Assembly (NCBI RefSeq): GCF_009389715.1
Contig: NW_024067684.1
Coordinates: forward strand, 1,101,501 to 1,165,500
Source: Phoenix dactylifera
Taxonomy: Eukaryota; Streptophyta; Magnoliopsida; Arecales; Arecaceae
DNA length: 64,000 nt
Direction: 5' to 3'
Positions 9,875-21,392 of this stretch are shown here, one piece after another (position 1 is the first letter of the stretch; every line of letters starts with the position of its first letter). Made by a program: the position numbers and the translations under genes. The notes under the pieces were generated by a model, which searched no databases, was not told the DNA's origin, and saw only the letters and a list, made by a program, of their open reading frames with translations.

Positions 9875-12800
9875 ATGGAGTTGCTCTCTCGCTTCCGCTT
9901 CGTGGCGATTTGCTTGCTCCTGCTATCAGGTACGAAGATGCTTCACTTCTTCTTGGTTTAGATTTATAGAAGGATTAGAGAATCTTGCTTGAATTCTTAG
10001 GTTTTTTTTGTTTTCTGTTTTGGTTGATGTAATTTTGTTGGAAGATAAGATAAGAGATGGGTCTGTGATTATTGCATTCCCTTTATTAGTTTTCTTGTTC
10101 GTTATTTCTTCGAATTATGAAGCAATTTGGAGTGGGATATTTATTGATTTCCTTTTCTTACCGTTTAACTGAGTTTGCTGGAATTCGTTTTTTTTTTCCT
10201 TATGTGGATAGATCTTCTGGACCAATTAAACACTCTGTTTTCATCTGAATCATGTTTGCAGTCCATGGATTCAGGATTTCTTTTTGGAATTCCGGTGTCA
10301 TCGTCTCGGATCTTCCCTTTGGAATAAAAACTAAAAGAAAATTCTATTGGACTTTTAATCTTCTACTTGGATCTTTTTGCACATGAATGAAACTTTACCT
10401 ATTTTATTTCTTGATGAGAATGGGTTGAAGGGTCCTTCAAACTTTTTCATCAAATACACAATCTGCTATTCTTTTTAGTTTCGTAGATGGATTCGCACCT
10501 ACTTGCGATTTGTATGATTTTTTTAATTAAAAAAATAAGTTTGGTCGATGTGGGAATCTCTCCTTTTTCGCCTTCTTTTATATTGCATCGCGATTTTTTT
10601 TTAATATATTTTGATTGGATTTGGTGAAAACACGTTTTCTGATTTAAAACAAGTTAAAGCATAAAGAATATCTGTCTTTTAATTTAATAAATGTGATTCT
10701 CTTCTTTTCATTGTGAGATATGTGGAGTGATTATTTAGAACCCTTTTTGTTCTCCTGAACTGTGCATCAAATCTATAAGATCTATTACTTGCTCTTCATA
10801 ATTTTTCATTTTATTATCTCTTGTAACTGTAAAAAATCAAGTGATTGTGAGTAGTTAAGATTTTTCCAGAGCATAAGCAAACATTGATCTTTTCCTATCT
10901 TCTCATAAAGTTCATCGAGATTGTTTGATTATTTTTTTTTTTGGTGATAAAGTTGCATGGCTTTGCTAGCTACTTTAGATTTCCTACTGAAAAATCCTTG
11001 TTCTTCTGAATGCCATCCTTCAAATACATGCTTCTACAGCAATAAGATCTTATGGGTGTCCAAGATCAGAGTATATCCTTTAATAGAGAACTCTTGGAAC
11101 TTGACATATACCAGCCTAATTGAAGATGGCAAGTGAATGGTGGGTAACCTGGATTCCATGTACTTATAAAGATATAAATTCTCTTGGAGAGCTCTAAGTC
11201 AGCATTTTTAGCTGGTGCCAGACATTTCTGTTCAACAAACTAGCAAACAAACCAACCTAAAGGAAAAGAAACTTTTCCAAGGTCTCATAGAGTCCTAACT
11301 AGGGAAAGAGTTCTTTACCTGCTTTTTTGCAATACATCCTCTGAAAAGTTGCTAAATTTAAAGGCCAGCATTCCAGTTTACTCCCATACAAAGGCATGCA
11401 CCATTAACTATGACTGAGTACATATATGCAATGCTACTATTCTGCAATCTAATCCCAGGAATTGGTTAATTTCTCTTAATTTCACATTGAGTTCAGCTAA
11501 AGGGGATATAATTTTACAGGTCAAGTTCTCCAAACCCTTTGCGTCAGTGTTGGAATCAACTATGGGCAAATTGCCAACAATCTACCCTCTCCCACGCAAG
11601 TCGCTGGCCTCCTCCAATCAATCAGTATCTCCAAGGTGAAGCTTTATGATGCTGACCCCAGGGTTTTGGGTGCTTTCGGCAATTCTAACATTGAGTTTAT
11701 AATTGCAATCGGCAATGAGAACATAGTGAACATGACAGACTCTACAAATGCCCAGGCCTGGCTCAGGCAGAACGTCCAGCCTTACCTTCCACAAACTAAA
11801 ATCACCTGTATCACTGTGGGAAATGAGGTTTTCTCTGGCACAGATACTACACTAATGTCAAACCTCCTCCCAGCAATGCAGTCCATATATGGAGCTCTTG
11901 TGACTCTTGGATTGGACAAGCAAGTGAATGTTTCCACTGCACATTCAGCAGCTATACTAGGAAATTCCTACCCTCCTTCCTCTGGTTCTTTTCGCGAGGA
12001 TCTCGTTCAGTACATTCAACCACTTCTAAGTTTCCATTCTCAGATCAAGTCTCCCTTCCTCTTAAATGCATATCCTTTCTTTGCCTACAAAGCAGATCCA
12101 AATGGTGTTCCATTGGAGTATGTTCTCTTCCAGCCTAATGCAGGAAGCACTGATCCAAATACAAACTTGCACTATGATAACATGCTCTATGCACAGATTG
12201 ACTCGGTCTATTCTGCGATGAAAGCAATGGGGCACACGGATATTGATATCAGAATATCTGAGACTGGGTGGCCATCAAAAGGAGATTCTGATGAGCCAGG
12301 AGCAAGCATAGAGAATGCTGCAACATATAATGGTAACCTATTGAAAAGGATTGCAATGAATCAAGGCACGCCACTGAAGCCTTCGGTGCCCATTGACGTC
12401 TATGTTTTTGCTCTATTTAATGAGGACTTGAAGCCAGGTCCTACATCTGAGAGGAACTATGGACTTTTCTATCCTGATGGTAGTCCTGTTTATAATATTG
12501 GTTTGCAGCGATACCTTCTATATCCATCGTTGGCATCATCATCTTCCAAGCTGATGGTAAGGAATGAGACAATTCTAGCAATGCATGACATATATTTCTC
12601 CCCTAGTTTAAGCAATATCATTGGCAGAAGCTCTTGTTTATGCTTGCTTTGTTTTATTGCATGGTGTTCAAAAAAATATTTGTTATTCAATTTGGTTAGC
12701 GACATACGTTCATAGTTAAAACAATTGGTGGCAACCAGTCCTGCATTCTTATGTAGCAAGGGCAATGGGGACTGAGGACTATTTGCTGATGAGCTCAAAG

Positions 12801-13199
12801 CTCCATTGCTGATTTCGGGGTGAGAGAACTTTGACCTTCCACACTGACAAAATATGATCTGTGAGGTAGTGATCCATCAAACATTTAGTATGCAAGTAGC
12901 AGAAAGGATCCGCATTTTCTCTCTTTTTTGACGTGATATTTTATCAAGAAATTCATTTTGGTTGTGACGTTCCTTTCATGCATCATGCCAAAAGAAGATA
13001 AGTCAGGATATGGAAGTTGTGTAAAGGGATTTTATTTAGTAAAACTACATGCTTTTCCCAGCTACATTTGTTGACATGCTTGATATTGAGAAAATAATAG
13101 GAAAGGACTTTCCTTCAGCTGGAGACTTATTTTTGTTTTTCCTTGCAGGTGGCGTACGGGTTGGGAATTCTTATCATAGTCGTAGCAGTGTTCGTCTGA
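9875..13199 (+). CDS. Glucan endo-1,3-beta-glucosidase (GH17), probably GPI-anchored
   Basis: Three exons give 380 residues: 9875-9929, 11520-12556 and 13149-13199, all GT-AG with matching phases (1, then 0). Exon 1 encodes a hydrophobic signal peptide (FVAICLLLLS). The mature part begins VGINYGQIANNLPSP, the GH17 N-terminus. The proton donor is E121 in TVGNEVF and the nucleophile E266 in SETGWPS. There is no X8/CBM43 domain. Exon 3 adds only 16 residues, VAYGLGILIIVVAVFV, a hydrophobic tail expected for GPI anchoring at the plasma membrane. The family hydrolyses beta-1,3-glucan (callose) in walls, plasmodesmata or defence. It resembles the Arabidopsis glucosidase 11/14 group. Without splicing of intron 2, the protein would end at a stop at 12713 and lack the tail. 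Confidence 0.92.
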
Positions 13200-15361
13200 G
13201 CTGGTAGACATCGTAGCACTCCTGATTGATAACAGCGAAAAAGATAAACGATACGATATTATTTGTTAGTGCTGAGTGATTCAAACTCTTTTGTCAAAGC
13301 TGGACCCGAGAATAAGGTGTTTTGAGTGATTCCCTTGCTTTCCATACTTTTCCTTGATATTTCTTGTATATAGCCACTACACTAGATAACAAGAAACTAT
13401 CTTCAGGCCTGAATGGTGCCTCAAATCAATTAGATCGTGGTCATTTCTTGTTCTCTTGTTCCCATATATTCCTTTGTTTGTTACTTTGCTTTTACTTTGA
13501 GAAATCCATCTAGCGAAGTTGTGATGTGGGCATTGATTTCTATGGGTTTAACTGCAATTCACTCAGAACATTATGATGGAAGGTGACAACTCACCAAACC
13601 TTAGAACCTATCATTTTCATCTTTTCAATTATGCAAGCGACTCCTGTAAGAAATAGTGAAAGTTGCAGATTCCTTGTCTGCAACCCAACGAAAGCCATCC
13701 GTCATATATTCTGAATGGGTCGTTTATGGTCTCAGCTTTCGGCCCATCTTTTCCCCCTTTTTTGTAAGAACAGATTAGTTGATACAACCACCTGTTGGGA
13801 GATGTCATTATAGGTTTCAGTTGAAAGGTGATCGATTTTTTCCATTGTAGGGGGGACCAGAATCTAGTCATCTACCATTTCAGCATCAGTGCTTTGGCAA
13901 TCACTGTGTTTTCATCTCACTTGACTCTAATCTTGTTTCGGTTCTGCAGGCTCAAAACCTCCGCAGAGACTCAATGCTTTCCATGGGTCCATCACATCAG
14001 TGGTCCCGCAAGTGAAGAGGAATGGTGCTTTCAAGAAGGACACTGATGGCATAGAGAGAGTCAAATAAGGCATCGAGGGAAAATTTGTATTTGTAATAGA
14101 CATGAAGGATGGTCAAACTCTCGAATTCAATTCATTTCAGAATAGAATCATTGATAAAGTACCTGTATTAGGAACTCTTTTTGGGTTGTCATCGCATTCT
14201 TTTTGATAAATTTTAATGATCAGGATGTCATGGATACCAGGATTTTCTAGGATGTAGAATGAAGTCCCTGAATGACTGGTGCGTGATCTTCTGTTTGATG
14301 CTTCTTCTGTATGACATTCAAATAATGAGAAATGGGACCAATAGTATGGCATGACTTCTGTAAAAAGAAAGCCTGCGGGTCCAATGTCATAATCAGCTTG
14401 GCAATTTGATGCACGCAATTGAATAAAGCATTATGATGAAGACAAGAGGGAAAGTGCCCCATCTTTTTCACTTCTTTGGCATATTCCCATTATCATTGTT
14501 CCAATATTTAACCAAACGGCATCAAATAAATTGGCGAAAAGGGACACTGCATTTGGAGGATGCAAAATTATAAAACCTACCAAACAAGGGGCCCTCAAGA
14601 TTGCTGCCAAGATTAAATTGCATTATATTTGGTGAGATGTCGAAACACAAAATAGTACAATAAGTTGGTTTTACACATAAAAATCTCCATTATTCACAAT
14701 TCCAAGTTGGAGGCTCTTCTCAAACAAAAGAAGTGGTACAACAACCAAAATAGTTTTCTGCTGTTGCACTCCTCTTGCTGTCCTACACATTGATTTTAAG
14801 ATTCTTTCTACTAAATAAAATCTCAATATTTCTCTAGTTTTTCTCTCATTTCTTTTACATTCAATGATATTTTTCACCTTCTTTGCAAGCCAAACTTTTT
14901 AAAACGCATGGAAATGATGCCAACAGCCTCGCTGCTAGCATTATGGCACTCCAAATTTGAGTATCACTGAGTTATAATCTATATTGGACCAGCAATAAAG
15001 AGGGTGGCAATATCCATGTACTAAGGTTTTAAGCTCAGCCAAAACCTTATGACAGTCTTCTTCCTCCAATCATGACCAGGTTTATTTTAGTCCATGTTCC
15101 TCCAATCTTCCACTCCTCGTGGACAATTTCCAGGCTTGTCAGCAACATATCTTCTTTATCTCCCAAGCATCCACTCTTTTACACAGCACAACTCTCGAAT
15201 CTCTGAATCAACCAAGTTCCATCCTACTGTAATTCTCTCTTCATCTGATCCAGAAATAGCAAAGATCAGCAACCTGCCACCAAATGTGGGAGGTGAATGT
15301 ACAAACAATATTTCATCAGTTCACTGCCACAGCTTAAAAATTTCATCGCAGAGTTCGAGAT
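13200..15361. other. Convergent intergenic region between glucanase (+) and PPR (-) genes
   Basis: This holds the 3' untranslated regions of both genes and AT-rich spacer. The only possible coding trace is the acceptor-led open segment at 13950-14068 listed separately. Confidence 0.5.
13950..14068 (+). other. Possible orphan terminal exon (unrecognised)
   Basis: A good acceptor (pyrimidine tract and CTGCAG ending at 13949) is followed by an open phase-1 frame of 38 codons to TAA at 14066. It reads SKPPQRLNAFHGSITS and on, with a basic end. Its composition is more gene-like than the surrounding AT-rich DNA. It does not fit the glucanase exon phase. It may be a UTR exon, an exon of an unseen gene, or chance. 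Confidence 0.25.
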
Positions 15362-16842
15362 TTATTTCCATTTTGCAAACCCCTCCATTAACCTGTTATA
15401 ACTCGCAATGTTTGGTATAAACCCTCTGTCCAGCATCTCATCCACCACTCCTTCCCCCTCCCTTGTTCTCCCTTCCCTCGAGAATCCCTTTACCAGTACC
15501 CCAATGTCACTCCATCAGGTTCGAATCCTTTCTTCGAAGCTAAAACTCTCAGCCGGTTTGCGTCCGCTGTTCTTCCAGCATTACAGAGAGTTTCCAAAAG
15601 ACAGTTCAAGGTAATGGTATCGGGAAGTATTTCTTTCTGTATCATCTTCTCCATCAACCCATAAGCCTCATTTATCTTCCCCAAGTTCCTCAGCCCCTCT
15701 ATCAAGGTAGTGCATGTCACCACACTCACAAGCATCCCTTTTTCCCACAAAAAATTCACCATTTCCAGCGCCCTCTCCACTCTTCCTTCTTTACAGAGAG
15801 CCTCCACCAAGACCAAGCAATCGAACCCCTCGGCAATGGCTCCTTTCTGCAAGAATTCCATCAAAAGATCACTCGCTTCCTGGACCCTACCACGTTCTTT
15901 GCAGAGCCCATTCATTAGAATCTCACAGGTCGGGACCGAGAACTGGCATCCGAGATCGAGCATCTCACGGGCAACTCCAATTCCTTCTTTTATCTTTTTC
16001 TCTCTAAAGAATCCTTTGATCAGGGTGTTGAAGGTGACCACACTGGGCTCGCAGCCCCTCGCCCTCATCTCTCGAAACCAATCCAAAGCCTCATCGAAGT
16101 CGGCATTTCGAAATGAGCTGCTGATCAGGATGTTGAAGGTGAAAGCATCCGGCCTGACTCGATCCCTGAGCATTTTGTCGAACAAGTCGAGGGCTTTCCG
16201 GTGCTCGCCCCACCGAGCGAATCCGTGGAGGAGGATGTTGTAGAGGGCGGCGGCGGGGCGGCCGTCGAGGGAGCGGCGAGCATCGTCGAGGGCGGCGGCG
16301 GCGTCGGCGAGGCGGCCGGCGCGGCAGAAAGCGTGGAGGGCGAAGCGGAAGATGGGCTCGAGGCGGGGGCAGGCGAAGATGCCATCGGCGCAGGGGCAGG
16401 GGTGGGAGAGGAGGAGGCAGAGGAGGCGGAGGAGGGGGTCGAGGCGACCGGTGGCGGCAAGGGTGCGGACCATCCACTCGTAGGTGGAGTGATCGTGGCG
16501 GAAGGAGTCGACGCCGGCGGCCCAGAGGAAGACGTCGAGGTCGTACGGGGCGAGGCCGGGGTGGTGTCGGAGGCGGCGGCGAAGGAGGTGGAGTAGGTCG
16601 GCAGGGGTGAAGGATGGCTTGAGGTGGGAACGGAGGAAGCGGGCGAGGTGGGAAGGGGGCGCGGGGGAGAGGGAGAGGGGGAGGACAGGAGCCGGGGGGG
16701 AGGAGGGATTGGGGAGGACGCCATGGCTAGGGTCAGGGTTAGGGTTAGGGTCCGGGAGAGGATTCCTTCTCAATGAAGAGACGGTGGAGGGAGAAGGGAG
16801 GGATTTTGGAAAGTCTTCTGGAGGCCATGATCGCCCGCCCAT
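15362..16842 (-). CDS. P-class pentatricopeptide repeat protein, intronless, frameshift near 3' end
   Basis: The main frame runs 16842-15490 (450 codons). After a proline/arginine-rich N-terminus come about eight 35-residue PPR units from residue ~198, e.g. YNILLHGFARWGEHRKALDL, FTFNILISSSF and VTFNTLIKGFFREKKIKEG. Such proteins bind organellar RNA. The frame stops abruptly within a repeat (GVTLGYW). The sequence after the stop, one base out of frame, continues the PPR perfectly: LVKGFSREGRTREGEG, then NRLMEGFAKWK and TAA at 15362-15364. A four-G run at the junction would need five G to stay in frame and give about 493 residues. This is either a recent break or an assembly homopolymer error. 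The N-terminal targeting region is also uncertain. No neighbour suggests a specific RNA target. Confidence 0.88.
16728..16757. repeat. Short telomere-like repeat near the PPR start
   Basis: Plus-strand GGGTCAGGGTTAGGGTTAGG is a short (TTTAGGG-like) run. In the PPR frame it encodes PDPNPNPDP. Telo-box repeats near plant gene starts are common. Confidence 0.5.
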
Positions 16843-17683
16843 GGGAGAAACGCTTGTAGCACTGACAACCAGGATTTGTCTGCCCGGCGGCCCGCGTATC
16901 GTAGGGTCCGGTGTATTCTGGATGGGCCATCAAAAAAATGGACGGCTATCAGCCAATAAATAAGACCGAATTATCTTTTTTTTTTTAATTTAAAGTTTTT
17001 AAAATTATGATAAAAATAAATATAATATTGATAAAATGAATATAATTAATGATAAATTATCTATAGTAAATATTAGATATTTAAATATTATTATGTAATA
17101 ATTTATATTTTATAAAAAAATGATTTTGATATCTCTCATATCTTATCACACAAAATATGAATTATAGATCTAGCTAAAAATGATAACTGATATTGTAAGA
17201 AAGGAAGGAAAAAAAAAAAAAAAAAGGTGAAATGCACTTTCTCTAGTGTCCAAAAGGTCTTGCGAGTAGGGTTGACTATGAATGCTTGAGATAACTGGTG
17301 TTGGCCGTCAAGGTCCATTTTGTTTGCATATGTAATAACCCTTTTGTTTTTTGGATTTGTGGGCCAGCTCGGAGCAGCCAGGCCCAATCTGAGCTACCTC
17401 AGCCAGCCAACCATCCATAGCCAGCCCGGAGTGGCCAAGCCCATGACCCGTGATGCCTCACTTGAGAAAAAATTGAAGAAGAAGACTCCTGGTCGTAGTC
17501 TTCTATCTCCCGATCTCGATCGAAATTAAGCCGAAAAAATCAGGAAATTCAAGGCAATCTTTTTTTTTTCTTCTCTATTGTTTTTGGCCTTGCTCGCCAT
17601 GATTGGAGCTGGCGAATCACCGAAACAGGATACCCTGTTTTGGTCTTCATCCGACGTTGCGGCCGCTGTGGCCACCTTTTTGT

Positions 17684-17685
<2 letters not shown>

Positions 17686-17777
<92 letters not shown>
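17686..17777 (+). repeat. Poly(G) homopolymer, 92 bases
   Basis: An uninterrupted run of 92 G as printed, between GCGGCCGC-containing sequence and CACCATGG. Open frames through it encode only polyglycine or polyproline and are not credible genes. See findings for artefact versus biology. Confidence 0.9.
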
Positions 17778-17780
<3 letters not shown>

Positions 17781-17974
17781 CATGGCCGCTGCCCCCATGG
17801 ATTTGCAAGGAGGAAGAGAGAAAGGGGTGGGCTGTTCACGAAGAGAGGAGAGAGTTTCTCTCTCTTCTTCTCTCTTCTCTTTCTCCTCTCTCCTCTCTCC
17901 TCTCTCTAATTCTTCTCTCTTTTCTTTCTCTTTCCTACATTTTCTCTCTACTTGACTTGTGGACCGGATACATA

Positions 17975-18365
17975 TAATTTTAGTTTCTAGAACATGATGT
18001 TCATCAGTACATAGTACATGACCAGGTGATATACAATTAGCAAATGAGCCATCTAGCAACCCAATAGATACGCCCAAGCAAATTGATATACAGTTTTTAA
18101 AACATTATATTCATGAGTAGATACTACATGGGATAGGTAATACACACTCGTCGACTTTCTAATACATACTTCAAGCTTCTTTAATACATACCCAACAGTG
18201 ATCTAATACACACCTTTAAGTAAATCAAACGTAGTTTTCAAAATATACTTTTTAGCACTATACACTGTATGGTCAGATAATACACATGAAATAAATTAGT
18301 TATCTAGAAAGCCAATATATACCTAGTAAATTGATACATAGTTTTTAGAACATGATGTTTATTTT
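17975..18365. repeat. Degenerate tandem repeat array, about four copies
   Basis: Copies of a segment like TAGTTTTTAGAACATGATGT, followed by a GTAGATACTACATGG-like and a GGTAATACACAC-like block, start at about 17979, 18092, 18231 and 18336. Spacing is roughly 105-140 bp with heavy divergence. Confidence 0.5.
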
Positions 18366-18706
18366 TCTAACTTTATTTAATATAAGAAATTATATACATA
18401 CCATTCCTTAAATTCCATGGAATATTGGATGCAAAGATCCTGAAAGAGAGAGGGATTTGGAGGATGAGAAAAAGACTCGAGAAGAAGAAAGACCTCATGG
18501 ATAGGAGGGGCAATTTGATGAGAAGGAGGATAGATAAAGAGGCTTAACAAAAAGAAAAGAGGAATGCGGTCAGCCTTCCTTGGTATGTGCAATTTTATTT
18601 TCTTTTTTTTAAAAAAAAGTTATAGGATCGATGGACACTAATCAGTAGGAGGAGTCCTATCTTTATTTGACTTTTAGGTTTTTTTAAATGATCACCAGAG
18701 AAAGTG

Positions 18707-21392
18707 TGGTAAAATAAATGTCCCACCCTCTATGATATTTTATAGTGCCCACCCTATACGATTTTTGTTCACTTTCGAGGCTTATTGATATTCTAACCTA
18801 CAATTATATATCATCTACACATTTTGGTGACATAAATATTTTTAGCTTGTGATCCAAGGGCTCTAACTTTATTTTATTTCTGAATATTAACTAAATGATT
18901 ATTCAAATCCCGAGGTAATAGAGAGCTTTACTGCAACACCATTATAGAGGAAAAAGAGAGAGAAGTGGAGCATTGAGTGAATAATCCTTCTTGGAAGAGG
19001 TTTATATCGAGTTCACCCAACAATAAGACAGCAATATAAGATCAATTCAGAATTAGAAAAAAAAAAAAATATCTTCTTTTCATCTCATTGTAACATAACA
19101 TATTTTGGTTTTATTCTCTTCTTGATCTCAATATAATCTAAAAAGAATTCTTAGATCCGATATGGATATTTTGACCACTATTGACAGGTGGATAGGATGC
19201 AAGAACAAGATCTGCAATATAGAAAACCGAATTAATATATCTAAACTTCTAGAATTCATAACTTGCACTATACAATATTTGATAGAAGCGTTTTTTTTTT
19301 TTTTTTTTAGTTTTGTATAAGTTTTCGAGATCTACAATACTATGTTAAATAGTTTGGCTCATGAAGTAAAAATTTTGTTTCCAATAAATCCTTTGGTGAG
19401 GCACATCCCTTATTCTGAGAAGAATTGGCAAAGCATCCAAAGACAAAATTAATATAGATATTTTCATATCGTACAAAAGGAGCAAACGTACTTTCATAAT
19501 TTATGTTACTACACAAAGCTAATATTTTCCCACAAATAATGACGACTTTGAAGGATAAAAGGAGCAAGAGGGGAATCTTCGACAAATACTACATAAAAGA
19601 ATTAGTTCTGAAGATATAAAACCAAAATTTTAGAATTGGATGTATTAACCTAAAACAGATAGAATTTACGGCAGTCAATTATAGTGGTTTCAAATAGTCT
19701 AAAATCTCTTTTCTATCGATATCTATCCCTAAGAGTTCTAACTCCATCCATAAGTTTGGATTTCACTCCTTAAAATAGATTATTTTTTTCTCTTAAGGAG
19801 CTCTGTATTTTCCCTGAATAGTGCATCCTTGTAGGGCCTATTCTTTAGAGGCCTTATGTTATTTGACAGTCCTTATCACTTCGAAGACTTTCAAATTCCC
19901 ATTGAGACAACGAGCGTTGATTCTACTTGCTTGCTAAACACAAGCAAGCCCGCCAACGGGCAAATTCTTCAATGCTTACCATCACTCCATACAAACGGAG
20001 AGCGTCTCACACCACAAAGCCTACAATGCACAGAAAAAGAAAAACAAACAAAAAAAAACAAAAACAAAAACAAAAAGGCATGCCCAACTGATCATCCCAT
20101 GATTAACCACTCGTCCAAGCTAGGAGGATGGATGGACCCCATAACAAAAGGCAACACATGGATTAGTAAGTCAGAGTGTGGAGATTTTGGTAGATAAAAA
20201 GGATCAGGCTCTGATACCATATTAAAATTTTATTTAAAAATTCAAACTTTTAGATTAATAGGCTCAAAAATATATAAGCACCCACAAGAGCCCTCGGCCT
20301 ATCCTCAACATTGTCAAATCCCATCCTAGTCACACAAGGCTATGGACTATATGGATCAAGAACAAAAATTATGTTGTGAGGAGAGAGAACTTTCCCAAGC
20401 ACCTGAGAAGATGAGAGATTTGCGTCCCAACTCCTGAAGCAAGCCACTCAAAGAAAGAAAGAAGACAAAGCAGAGGAATCATTAATGATCAAAATTAGAT
20501 GGATAGGGTTACCAATGCCCCTCGGGCTGCAATAGCAAGAACGAGCTCATGTGAAGGAAAGGTAACAAGATGATGCTTGTAGTTATGCTTTCTAATTTTG
20601 TAACTATACAGTTCATGCCATTAGCTAAGGCTTGGTCCAACATATCCTCCCTCATAGAAACTATGCTCTATACCTGTTTGAGCACAGCTGAGGCGTGGTC
20701 TGCAGACCAATGTGATTTGGACTCAGCTCTAAGGTTTTAAGAAAATCACTTCTTTTGGTTCTGTGAGACCCCACAAAGTATCCTTTAAGTTTCCTTCTAC
20801 AAAATTAAAAAGAAGAAAGACAACGACCACAACGACATTCTAAAGTATAAGACTCCCATCACTGCAAGGTTTGGAAAAAGTATAACACATATAACCTCAT
20901 CCCTGTGAAGACATTGTTTCCATTTTTGGAACTTGTGACCACCGGTTAAAATAAAGCAATCTTATCATTGTGCCAAGACCTATGCCCTTAAGCTTCCAAT
21001 TTTAAGTTGTAACAAAATCAGTTTTCTCCTTGGTTCGGTAAGAAATCATATATAGATTGATACCGTTCGCTCGGTAAGAAATCATATAAGGCACCATTTT
21101 CAAAATGCAACAATAAGCCATTTTGCTTTAACCAAACAAAATTCTGACAAATCTTCTAAAACTCACACATAAACATACAATTCTAAATTCATGACAACGC
21201 TAAAGTCAAACAATATCAATTTCTTTCAACAGGGAAACTGTCTCCTAGCAAAGACGGATGAGTTAAGGATACCAACCTTTTCTTTCATAAATATACAGCA
21301 ACTTCTAGATGCTTAATGAACTAAATACAGCACACCAAAACTAGGAGGACAAAAGATAATCTCAGTAATACAGGTATTAAACCATAGCCAGT
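18707..21392. other. AT-rich intergenic DNA, no gene seen
   Basis: Short frames only. A T-run sits at about 19291-19308 and an AAC/AAAAC-rich tract at 20037-20077. One copia-type primer-site match is listed separately. Confidence 0.5.
20207..20219 (-). other. Initiator-Met tRNA primer-site match (possible TRIM or copia relic)
   Basis: On the minus strand the sequence reads TGGTATCAGAGCC, the standard iMet primer-binding site of plant copia and TRIM elements. It is preceded on that strand by AT-rich sequence with a TATATATTT block that could be the end of a short LTR. No second LTR or coding domain was recognised, so this is only a candidate fossil. Confidence 0.3.

Larger units (their letters stand above)
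17235..18706. mobile_element. Candidate CACTA-like non-autonomous DNA element
   Basis: The left end CACTTTCTCTAGTGTCCA and the right end read on the opposite strand, CACTTTCTCTGGTGATCA, match at 15 of 18 bases. Starts with CACT and ends with AGTG are characteristic of CACTA elements. The interior (1472 bp) encodes no transposase; it holds a GC-rich segment, the poly(G) run and a degenerate tandem array. The 3-bp flanks (ATG, TGG) do not match, so target duplication is not supported. Confidence 0.4.

Noticed and set aside
16091-16724. Long antisense and shifted frames inside the PPR gene
   Set aside because: Shadows of GC-rich coding sequence; only the listed frame has PPR repeats.
17526-18077. 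Open frames through the poly(G) run (polyproline or polyglycine proteins)
   Set aside because: The frames are open only because the homopolymer has no stops; all three plus frames are open, which is not coding evidence.
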